Of a DNA stretch of 64,000 nucleotides, positions 17,927 to 25,936 are shown one piece after another. The DNA comes from AWTP1-13 sp963832445 (GTDB taxonomy: Bacteria > Pseudomonadota > Alphaproteobacteria > Rhizobiales > Hyphomicrobiaceae). The notes beneath the pieces were generated by a model. That model did no database searches. It was not told the DNA's origin and saw only the letters and a program-made list of their open reading frames with translations. Numbering within the stretch: position 1 is the stretch's first letter; every line of letters begins with the position of its first letter. The position numbers and the translations under genes are program-made. The stretch covers positions 62,001-126,000 of the forward strand of contig CAWHUM010000014.1 in NCBI GenBank assembly GCA_963832445.1, in the 5' to 3' direction.

Positions 17927-18698
17927 GGGTCTTTCTCCATGTCTTGAGGCCGACCGGTATCAGCGCCACCAGGCCGAGCAACACGAACGCCAACAGCAGC
18001 TCCTTGGTGAGCAGGGAGCTGGCGTGGATCTGCATTTTGCACGCGTCCAAACCCTTGAGCGCCACGCAAACGGCGTAGTCCTTCTTTGCCGCCATGACGA
18101 CGCTGTCGAGGCCGGCGCCTGCCGACGCGAACGCAAAGGTGGCCGGAATAATACCCAAGATGGTGCCTATGACGTAAGTGGTGAGCGGCACGCCGAGCAA
18201 TGCTGGAGCAATGTTCACCAGCCAGAACGGAAAGGCGGGAACCAGCCGCAGAAACAGCATGTAGCTCAGGGCGTTCTCCCGGAAGCCTTCGCGTAGCCTG
18301 CCGACCCAGGGCCCCAGCCGCTCGTTCAAGGACTCGCCGACGGTTGTGCGGGCAATGAGAAAGATGATGGTGGCCCCGGTTGTGGCCCCGACGACAGCGG
18401 CGATCGCGCCGACCAGCCAGCCGAACAGCAGCCCGCCCGCCACCGTCAATACCAGGCCGCAGGGGATCGAAAGCGTCACGGCCGTCGCGTAGATGAGCAC
18501 ATAAGTGAGCACGGCAAGAGAGAAGTGCTCGGCCAGAAGGCCGTGGAAGCGGTCGCGCTTGCTAACGATGTACTCGAGGGTGAGCAGTTCGTGGGCGCCC
18601 AGCCAGAACACCAGCGCCATGGCTGCCGCCACGCCGATCAGCGGCCAGAAGCGCTTTAGCGCTTCTTTCGTCGACAAGCTGGCGGCGGCAGGACGCAT
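17910..18698 (-). CDS. TVP38/TMEM64-family (DedA-superfamily) membrane protein
   Basis: A 262-residue inner-membrane protein with about six hydrophobic segments. The SNARE-associated/VTT domain shows GGLLFGWLVGAIAAVVGAT, ARTTVGESL and LRLVPAFPFWLVNIAPALLG; the F/Y-x-R-(L/x)-x-P-x-x-P/F loop is characteristic. The family is linked to lipid scrambling or membrane homeostasis in other organisms, but the exact role here is unknown. The end overlaps the downstream oxidoreductase by 17 nt; this TVP38-oxidoreductase pairing recurs in bacteria and suggests a joint redox or membrane function. First gene of the minus-strand run down to mtnP. Confidence 0.87.
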   Translation of the reverse strand: MRPAAASLSTKEALKRFWPLIGVAAAMALVFWLGAHELLTLEYIVSKRDRFHGLLAEHFSLAVLTYVLIYATAVTLSIPCGLVLTVAGGLLFGWLVGAIAAVVGATTGATIIFLIARTTVGESLNERLGPWVGRLREGFRENALSYMLFLRLVPAFPFWLVNIAPALLGVPLTTYVIGTILGIIPATFAFASAGAGLDSVVMAAKKDYAVCVALKGLDACKMQIHASSLLTKELLLAFVLLGLVALIPVGLKTWRKTHGAAK

Positions 18699-18912
18699 GT
18701 CAGAATTGGTCTCCCGCCCGCTCAGGCCCGCACGGGGCCGGCGAGGGCCGTATTTGTCGGCCCTTTCGCCGTGTCCGCAAAGAGAGTGCAGCGCAAGCGC
18801 CCAGATTTACAAACAAGTATAAGCTTTCGCGAAGCCGTGCGGGGGCACCGTCAAGTACACGTGAGAAGAAGCGAGAAGAATTGATCGCGCTGCTTCAAGC
18901 CCTTGGCTTGGA

Positions 18913-18941
18913 TTGACTTGGCGTAGGCGCAACCCTATAAG
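18913..18941 (+). promoter_or_regulatory. Sigma-70-type promoter of the rpmH-rnpA-yidC-engB cluster
   Basis: TTGACT (18913-18918) and TATAAG (18936-18941) are separated by exactly 17 nt, close to the housekeeping consensus, and lie about 117 nt before the rpmH start. The rest of the 18699-19057 gap holds no supported gene. Confidence 0.75.
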
Positions 18942-19057
18942 CGCCAGCAATTCCGGCCAGATCGAAGGCGGACTTTGGCGTTTGCGGACAGCGCACGAGC
19001 GTACCGCAGGTGATCCCCAGCTACGCACAAACCGGTGCTTGAACACGGAGGCCAGAC

Positions 19058-19192
19058 GTGAAGCGTACCTACCAGCCGAGCAGGCTTGTTCGCAAGCGGC
19101 GGCACGGCTTCCGCAAGCGCATGGAGACGGCCGGTGGCCGCAGGGTTCTCTCGCGCCGCAGAGCCAAGGGCCGCAAGCGCCTGTCGGCCTGA
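19058..19192 (+). CDS. rpmH: 50S ribosomal protein L34
   Basis: A 44-residue protein starting with GTG at 19058, with a GGAGG site about 8 nt upstream. The sequence MKRTYQPSRLVRKRRHGFRK followed by RMETAGGRRVLSRRRAKGRKR is the near-invariant L34 signature. It is a basic protein of the large ribosomal subunit. It opens the classic rpmH-rnpA-yidC cluster. Confidence 0.97.
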   Translation: MKRTYQPSRLVRKRRHGFRKRMETAGGRRVLSRRRAKGRKRLSA

Positions 19193-19213
19193 AGCGGCAT
19201 AGCGGGCGGGAGC

Positions 19214-19654
19214 ATGGCGAGAGCACAGGCAGAGGCGCAGCGGGCCCCTACCAAGCGCATTGCCACCCTCAAGCATCGCGCCGAATTTCTGCGCCTGCGC
19301 AACGGTGCGCGCTGCGCCACCTCGGGCTTCGTGCTGGAGGGCAAGCCGCGTGCAGCCCTTGGCGAGGCGGCGATCGCCGGCACGGCGCGGTTCGGCTTCA
19401 CCGTGAGCAAGAAGGTTGGCGGTGCGGTCGAGCGCAATCGCATCAAGCGGCGGCTGAGGGCGGCGGTGCGTGACGTCGTTAGCGAGCACGCGCGCACGGA
19501 TTTCGACTATGTTCTGATCGCCCGCCGTCCAGCGCTCGATGCCGTCTACGGCACGCTGGTGGCAGACCTGGCGCGGGCCTTCGGACGCGTTAACGCCGCT
19601 TCGGCTGGAAAGCAGCCGGGTGAGCGGCGCCCCCACAGAGTGCAACGAGCCTAA
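19214..19654 (+). CDS. rnpA: Ribonuclease P protein component
   Basis: A 146-residue basic protein that binds RNase P RNA and helps mature tRNA 5' ends. The family signature is GFTVSKKVGGAVERNRIKRR. It starts 21 nt after rpmH. The conserved region begins near RIATLKHRAEFLRL, so the exact start is uncertain: the ATG at 19214 has GGGAG almost touching it. The C-terminal tail (AGKQPGERRPHRVQ) is a short variable extension. Confidence 0.93.
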   Translation: MARAQAEAQRAPTKRIATLKHRAEFLRLRNGARCATSGFVLEGKPRAALGEAAIAGTARFGFTVSKKVGGAVERNRIKRRLRAAVRDVVSEHARTDFDYVLIARRPALDAVYGTLVADLARAFGRVNAASAGKQPGERRPHRVQRA

Positions 19655-19687
19655 CCGCGCACCGCCAAAACCGAACTCGAGACACCC

Positions 19688-21884
19688 ATGCTGCAGCCCG
19701 ACCAGGAAAACCAGAAGAACCTGCTTCTCGCTATCGTGCTGTCGGTCGCCGTCCTGCTCGCTTGGCAGTTCCTCTACGCCGGGCCGCGGCTGAAGGAGGA
19801 ACAGGAACGCCAGGCGCGCATCCGCCAGGAGCAGGTGAAAGCGCAAGAGCAGGCGCCGCCGGGCACGCCCAAGGCAAGCGCCCCGGATGCCGTGCCGGGC
19901 AAGCCGGGCGTGGCGACCACTCCGCCGTCGGGGGCTCCGCTGAGCCGTGACACGGCGCTGAGCGTCGGCCCGCGCGTGGCGATCGACACGCCGAGCGTCA
20001 AGGGTTCGATCGCGCTGAAGGGCGGGCGCATCGACGATGTCGTGCTCGCCAAGTATCGTGAGACGGTCGACCCAAAGAGCGCGAACGTCGTGTTGTTCTC
20101 ACCCTCGGGCTCGCCTCATCCCTACTATGCGGAGTACGGCTGGATCGCCGGCCCCGGCGTGGCGCAGGCGATGCCCAACGCGGACACGCTTTGGAAGGCC
20201 GAGAAAGATGGGCCGCTGACGCCCAGCTCGCCGGTGACGCTGGTGTGGGACAACGGGCAGGGCCTCATATTCCGCCGCACCATCTCGGTCGATGCCAACT
20301 ACCTGTTCACCGTCTCCGACGAGGTGGAGAACAAGACCGACAAGGCCGTGGCGCTCTACCCATACGCATTGATCTCACGGCACGGCATGCCGAAGGTCGA
20401 CGGCTACTACATCCTGCACGAGGGCATGATCGGCGTGATGGGCGGCGCCGGCCTGCAGGAGATCGCCTACGCCGACGTGCTGAAGGAGGGCGGGGCCAAA
20501 ACCTTCAAGCAGACCGGTGGCTGGCTCGGCTTCACGGACAAGTATTGGGCTGCGGCACTGATCCCCAACCAGACCACGGCCTACGAAGCGCGCTTCTCCG
20601 GCGTCAAAGCCGCCAAAGAACTCCTTCCAAACCGACTTCTCGGGCGCGCCAGTCACCATCGCGCCCGGTGCCAAGCAGACGATCACGAGTCACCTGTTTG
20701 CCGGTGCCAAGGATGTCAATCTCATCGACACCTACGGCACCCAGCTCTCGGCGCCGCGCTTCGAGTTGATGATCGACTGGGGCTACTTCTATTTCATCAC
20801 CAGGCCGCTCTACAAACTGCTGCATTGGCTGGGCCTGCTCTTCGGCAACTATGGCCTCGCCATCCTGGCCGTGACCGTGCTCGTCAAGCTCGTGTTCTTC
20901 CCGCTCGCCAACAAAAGCTACGAGTTGATGGCGAAGATGAAGATGCTGCAGCCGGAGATGGAGAAGCTGCGCGAGCGCTACAAGGACGATCGCGCCAAGC
21001 AGCAGCAGGAGCTGATGACGCTCTACCGGGACAAGAAGATCAATCCGATGGCGGGCTGCCTGCCGATTGTGGTGCAGATCCCGGTGTTCTTTGCGCTCTA
21101 CAAGGTGCTGTTCATCACCATCGATATGCGGCAGGCCCCCTTCTTCGGCTGGATCAAGGACCTCTCCGCGCCCGACCCCACCTCGGTCTTCAATCTGTTC
21201 GGGCTGCTGCCCTACGCCGTGCCGGAGTTCCTGCACATCGGCGTGTGGCCCCTCGTCATGGGCATCACCATGTGGGCCCAGATGCAGCTCAACCCGCAAC
21301 AGCCAGACCCCATGCAGCAGAGGATCTTCAACTGGATGCCGGTGATGTTCACCTTCATGCTGGCATCGTTCTCGGTGGGGCTGGTGATCTACTGGGCCTG
21401 GAACAATGTGCTCTCGATCCTCCAGCAGTACACCATCTTGCGCAAGAACGGCGCCGAGATTCACCTCTGGAAGAACATGGGGGTGGACGGGCTGATCGCC
21501 CGTGTCCGCTCCGGCCAGGGGCTAGGCGCGGGCGACGCGGTGGCCAAGGGCAGCGCTGCGCTGCGGCGCGGTGCCGAGCAGCTCGGCCAGCGCTTGTCCG
21601 ACCTCAAGCAATTGGCGGCTCCCGGCCAATCCCGGACGAGTGCGCCCCCGTCCGAGGACAAAGGTGCCGCGGCGCCGCAGCCAACTGGTGCGCGAGCCGC
21701 CGCCGCTCCGAGCACCGACATGACCCGCGAGCAGGCGCTCAAGACCTTGGGGCTCGAGCCCGGCGCCACCGAGACCGAGATCGACGATGCCTACACACGC
21801 CAGGCCCGCAAGAACGGCAGCCTGAACGGCTCGGAGAAGCTGAGCCGGGCGCGCGAGGTTCTGCGCGGCAAGGAGGGTGCCTGA
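19688..21884 (+). CDS. yidC: Membrane protein insertase YidC with a J-domain-like C-terminal extension (one frameshift)
   Basis: An essential Oxa1-family insertase. It has an N-terminal anchor (LLAIVLSVAVLLAWQFLY), a large periplasmic beta domain (to about residue 350), and the conserved core PLYKLLHWLGLLFGNYGLAI, NPMAGCLPIVVQIPVFFALY, FFGWIKDLSAPDP and YWAWNNVLSILQQ. An extra A in the AAA run at 20615-20617 shifts the frame; removing it restores KNSFQTDFSGAPVTIAPG. Because yidC is essential, this is almost certainly a sequence error. After the core come a low-complexity linker and about 54 residues from 21720 (ALKTLGLEPGATETEIDDAY...KLSRAREVL) that resemble a J-domain without the HPD motif. 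Confidence 0.9.
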
Positions 21885-21911
21885 GGGGGGCGCGCTCCTC
21901 GCGGCCAGCCC

Positions 21912-22556
21912 ATGCCCGCCGGCAGCTACACGACTGAGGAGATCGATGCGGGCGAGGCCCTGTTCCGGCGCCCCTGCCGTTTCATCAAGAGCGTGCCGAG
22001 CCTGGAGTTCCTGCCCGATCCCGACCGAGCCGAGATCGCTTTCGCCGGCCGCTCCAACGTCGGCAAGTCGAGCCTCATCAACGCGCTCGTCAACCAGCAC
22101 GGCCTGGCGCGCACCTCCAATACGCCAGGGCGCACGCAGGAGCTGAACTTCTTCGAGCTGCCCGGCATCGACCTTTTCATGGTCGACATGCCGGGCTACG
22201 GCTTTGCGCAAGCACCCAAGGTCAAGGTCGAGCAGTGGACGGCGCTGGTGAAGAACTACCTGCGCGGACGGCCGACGCTTGCCCGCGTGTTCCTGCTGAT
22301 CGACGCGCGGCACGGCCTGAAGCCCGCCGACCGCGACGTGATGGCGCTGATGGACGAAGCGGCGGTCTCCTATCAGGGGGTGCTCACAAAGATCGACAAG
22401 CTCAAGCCTACGGAGCTCACCAGCGTCGAGCGCGCCACCGCGGAGGAGCTGGCCGGGCATGCCGCCGCCTACCCGACGCTCATTGCAACCTCGTCGCAGA
22501 CGGGAGCAGGCGTGCCCGAGCTGCGGGCCGAGATCGCGCGCATCGCCAAGGCTTGA
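21912..22556 (+). CDS. engB: Ribosome biogenesis GTP-binding protein YihA/YsxC/EngB
   Basis: A 214-residue TRAFAC GTPase needed for large-subunit assembly. G1 is FAGRSNVGKSSLINAL, G2 lies in NTPGRTQELNFFEL, G3 is VDMPGYGFAQAP, G4 is LTKIDKLKP and G5 is ATSSQTGAG. It follows yidC by 27 nt in the conserved alphaproteobacterial order. Confidence 0.95.
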   Translation: MPAGSYTTEEIDAGEALFRRPCRFIKSVPSLEFLPDPDRAEIAFAGRSNVGKSSLINALVNQHGLARTSNTPGRTQELNFFELPGIDLFMVDMPGYGFAQAPKVKVEQWTALVKNYLRGRPTLARVFLLIDARHGLKPADRDVMALMDEAAVSYQGVLTKIDKLKPTELTSVERATAEELAGHAAAYPTLIATSSQTGAGVPELRAEIARIAKA

Positions 22557-22683
22557 GGCACAGCGGCGCTGGGCCCGCGGAGATCAACTCTCGTGTCTGC
22601 GCCTCTTACAAGGGTCGCGGGACTTTGCCGCGAGCGCCTGATGCAATAGGCTGAACGCAACAAACAAAGATCGGGAGGGAAAC

Positions 22684-23664
22684 ATGCGTTGCCATCGCGC
22701 GCTCAGCGTGCTCGCAGGTCTTGCCGGATTGGTCCTCGGCCTTGCGCCGGCCGTTGCCACCGCGCAGGACTTCACGAAACCGGTCAGGATCATTGTGCCG
22801 TACGCGCCGGGCGGAACGAGCGACATCCTGGCGCGTCTGATCGGCCCGAAGCTGCAGGACGCCATCGGCCAGCCGGTGGTGGTCGAGAACAAGACCGGCG
22901 CCGGCGGCAACATCGGCGCCGATTTCGTCGCCAAGGCCGACAAGGACGGCCACACGCTGCTGCTGCTCGACGTCAGCACGCTTGCCATTTCGCCCAACCT
23001 GCTCGCCAGCATGACCTACAGCCCGACCAAGGACCTCGCGCCGGTGGGGTTGATCTCGTTCTCCCCATATGTGCTCGCCGTGCACCCGAGCGTGCCCGTG
23101 AAGACCGTGGCCGAGCTGGTGGCCCATGCCAAGGCCAACCCGGGCAAGTTGCCGTTCGGCAATGCCGGCATCGGCGTTGCCAATCACATCTCGGCCGTGC
23201 AGCTCGAGAAGACGTGGGGCGTGACATTCAAGCATGTGCCCTACCGGGGCGGCGCCGATGCCATCAAGGGCACCGTCACGGGCGAAAGCCAGGTCATCCT
23301 CAACGGCGCTACGGCAACCGCTCCGTTCGTCGCGCAAGGCCAGTTGAAGGGGCTGGCCGTCTCAGGCGACAAACGCGTCGAAAGCATCAAGGACCTGCCG
23401 ACCTTCAAGGAACTCGGCGTCACCCCGACCGATGTCGGCTCCTGGCAGGGCCTGCTCACCACGGCCGGTACGCCGGCTGCGACGCTGGCGCGCCTCAACG
23501 CCGAACTCAACAAGATCCTCGCCATGCCCGATGTCGCCAAGCGCATCCAGGATCTCGGCACCGAGCTGAAGGCCGGCCCGGCTGCGGCTCTGGCCAAGTG
23601 GATCGAGACGAACACGGCGAGCTACGCGACCATCATCAAGAACGCCGGCATCAAGGTGCAGTAG
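22684..23664 (+). CDS. tctC: Tripartite tricarboxylate transporter substrate-binding protein (Bug/TctC)
   Basis: A 326-residue periplasmic binding protein with a signal peptide ending PAVATAQ (about residue 28). Family features: VRIIVPYAPGGTSDILARL, the ligand-loop region VVVENKTGAGGNIGAD, and FGNAGIGVANHISAVQLE. A GGGAGGG site precedes the start. It captures a carboxylate or related acid and passes it to TctAB; the ligand cannot be predicted. The genes for the small and large membrane subunits follow directly in the same operon. Confidence 0.92.
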   Translation: MRCHRALSVLAGLAGLVLGLAPAVATAQDFTKPVRIIVPYAPGGTSDILARLIGPKLQDAIGQPVVVENKTGAGGNIGADFVAKADKDGHTLLLLDVSTLAISPNLLASMTYSPTKDLAPVGLISFSPYVLAVHPSVPVKTVAELVAHAKANPGKLPFGNAGIGVANHISAVQLEKTWGVTFKHVPYRGGADAIKGTVTGESQVILNGATATAPFVAQGQLKGLAVSGDKRVESIKDLPTFKELGVTPTDVGSWQGLLTTAGTPAATLARLNAELNKILAMPDVAKRIQDLGTELKAGPAAALAKWIETNTASYATIIKNAGIKVQ

Positions 23665-23681
23665 CCAAGCGGAGCAGCGCC

Positions 23682-24176
23682 GTGCTGCGTCGGGGCGATG
23701 TCAAGGAGCTGGCGTTCGGGTTGTTCCTGGTCGCGCTGGCGCTGGTGGCTTTGGCGGCCACCCGTTCCCTGAACGTCGGCACAGCCGCCGACATGGGCCC
23801 GGGCTTCGTGCCACGCGCCTTGGCTTGGATCATCCTCAGCTTCGGCGCGGTCTTCTGCCTCACCGGCCTCCTCAAGGGTGCCGAGCCATTGCCTGCGCCG
23901 GCTTGGCGGCCACTGGCCGCGATCTTGGCCGCAATCGCCGTGTTCGCGGCGCTGTTTTCCACCCTCGGCCTGGTTGCCGCCTGTATCGGTTGCGTGCTGG
24001 TGGCGGGAACCGCCGCGGGGCCGGTGCGCTGGGGCCGGCTCATGCTGTTCGGCCCGCTGCTCGCCGCGTTCTCAGCGCTGCTGTTCGTGAAGGGTCTCGG
24101 CTTGCCGTTCAAGCTGTGGCCGTCGTTCCTGACGCCGTACTGGCCCCAATTCTGGCCCCAAGTCTGGCCCTGGTGA
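23682..24176 (+). CDS. tctB: Tripartite tricarboxylate transporter small membrane subunit TctB
   Basis: A 164-residue protein with about four membrane helices, from a GTG start at 23682 with GGAG 7 nt upstream and 17 nt after tctC. Segments ELAFGLFLVALALVALAA, GPGFVPRALAWIILSFGAVF and WRPLAAILAAIAVFAALF match the TctB pattern, including the G-P-G-F-x-P loop after the first helix. The Trp/Pro-rich C-terminus (TPYWPQFWPQVWPW) is unusual and could lie at the membrane surface. Confidence 0.88.
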   Translation: MLRRGDVKELAFGLFLVALALVALAATRSLNVGTAADMGPGFVPRALAWIILSFGAVFCLTGLLKGAEPLPAPAWRPLAAILAAIAVFAALFSTLGLVAACIGCVLVAGTAAGPVRWGRLMLFGPLLAAFSALLFVKGLGLPFKLWPSFLTPYWPQFWPQVWPW

Positions 24177-24185
24177 GGAACCGAG

Positions 24186-25682
24186 GTGGAGCTGTTCGCC
24201 AATCTGGCCCTCGGTCTCGCCACGGCGGCGAGCTGGCAGAACCTGCTGTTCTGCTTTGCCGGAGTGATGATCGGCACCTTGGTGGGCGTGTTGCCCGGCA
24301 TCTCGCCGCTCACCACGGTGGCCATGCTGCTGCCCTTCACGTTCGGCCTGCCGCCGGCTTCGGCCATGATTATGCTGGCCGGCATCTTCTACGGGGCGCA
24401 GTACGGCAGCTCGACGGCTGCCATCCTCGTCAACGTGCCGGGCGAGACTTCCTCGATCGTCACCTGCATCGACGGCTACCAGATGGCGCGCCAGGGCCGC
24501 GCCGGCTCGGCGCTGGCGATCGCCGCCATCGCCTCGTTCTTCGCCGGCACGGTGGCGACGCTGGTGATCGCCATCCTCAGCCTGCCGCTGGCCGCCCTGG
24601 CGCTGAAGTTCACGGCGGTGGAGACGGTGAGCCTCGTCATCCTCGGGCTGCTCGGCGCAGTGGTCCTGGCGCACGGGTCGCCGGCCAAGGCCATCGCCAT
24701 GATCATCGTGGGGGTGCTCGTCGGGCTGGTTGGCGTCGACGTGAACTCCGGCGCCCCGCGCATGACGTTCGGCATCCCCGATATCAACGATGGCGTCAGC
24801 TTCGTGCCGATCGCCATAGGCTTGTTCGGCATCGCCGAGATGATCCGCACGCTCGAGCAGCCGCAGGGTCGCGAGCTTCCCCGCATGCGCATCTCCAACC
24901 TGGTCCCGAGCCGGGCCGAACTCGCCGCCGCCTTCCCGGCAATGGTGCGCGGCACGGCGGTGGGGTCATTGCTGGGTGTGCTGCCGGGCGGGGGCGCCGC
25001 TCTGCCGCCGTTCTCGGCCTACGCGCTCGAGAAGAAGATCGCCGCCGATCCCTCGCGCTTCGGCAAGGGCGCCATCGAAGGCGTCGCCTCTCCCGAGGCT
25101 GCCAACAATGCCGGCGCGCAGACGAGCTTCGTGCCGATGCTGACGCTCGGCCTGCCCACCAACCCGCTAATGGCCCTGATGATCGGCGCGCTCATGATCC
25201 AGGGCATCCAGCCAGGCCCGCAGGTGATGACCAGGCAGCCGGACCTGTTCTGGGGCGTGATCGCCTCCATGTGGATCGGCAACCTGATGCTGATCATCAT
25301 CAACCTGCCGCTGATCGGCATCTGGGTGTCGCTGCTGCGCGTGCCCTACAACCTGCTGTTCCCGGCCATCGTGGTGTTCTGCGCCATCGGCGCCTACAGC
25401 ATCAACAGCAGCTTCTTCGACTTGTGGCTGATGCTGGGCTTCGGCCTCGTCGGCTACTTCTTTCTCAAGGTCGGGGTCGAGCCGGCGCCGTTCGTGTTGG
25501 GCTTCGTGCTCGGGCCGATGCTGGAGGAGAACTTCCGCCGCGCCATGCTGATCGCCTCGGGCGACATCACGGTGTTTGTCCAGCGCCCGATCAGCGCGGT
25601 GCTGCTCGCCTGCTCCGCGCTGCTGCTCGTGGCGCTCCTAGTTCCTGAGGTGCGCCGCAAACGCGAGGCTCTGCAGGAGTGA
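24186..25682 (+). CDS. tctA: Tripartite tricarboxylate transporter permease TctA
   Basis: A 498-residue permease with about 12 membrane helices, GTG start at 24186, 9 nt after tctB. The conserved TctA stretches are GTLVGVLPGISPLTT, GIFYGAQYGSSTAAIL and GVASPEAANNAGAQTSFVPM, which form the transport core. With TctB and TctC it makes a complete secondary transporter driven by an ion gradient. No regulator is adjacent. Confidence 0.93.
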   Translation: MELFANLALGLATAASWQNLLFCFAGVMIGTLVGVLPGISPLTTVAMLLPFTFGLPPASAMIMLAGIFYGAQYGSSTAAILVNVPGETSSIVTCIDGYQMARQGRAGSALAIAAIASFFAGTVATLVIAILSLPLAALALKFTAVETVSLVILGLLGAVVLAHGSPAKAIAMIIVGVLVGLVGVDVNSGAPRMTFGIPDINDGVSFVPIAIGLFGIAEMIRTLEQPQGRELPRMRISNLVPSRAELAAAFPAMVRGTAVGSLLGVLPGGGAALPPFSAYALEKKIAADPSRFGKGAIEGVASPEAANNAGAQTSFVPMLTLGLPTNPLMALMIGALMIQGIQPGPQVMTRQPDLFWGVIASMWIGNLMLIIINLPLIGIWVSLLRVPYNLLFPAIVVFCAIGAYSINSSFFDLWLMLGFGLVGYFFLKVGVEPAPFVLGFVLGPMLEENFRRAMLIASGDITVFVQRPISAVLLACSALLLVALLVPEVRRKREALQE

Positions 25683-25936
25683 CGGCCTCGGTACGTGGCG
25701 TGGGGCAGCCGAGAAGCAATTTACCGCTTTACGAACGTTCCCTGAGTAATACAGTGGCCGAGCACGTCGAGACGCGCCGAGGTCAGCGTGCGGGCCAACG
25801 TTGTTGATGCCGTCGGCAGGCACGCCTTATTTGCGTTGACCGTTCTTTTTTATGCGGTCTGCGGGTCCACCAGGCAATGCGCTCGAACCTCGATTGCGAG
25901 GGCGGGCGCGGGGCATTGCAAGGGGAGCATTCCAAA

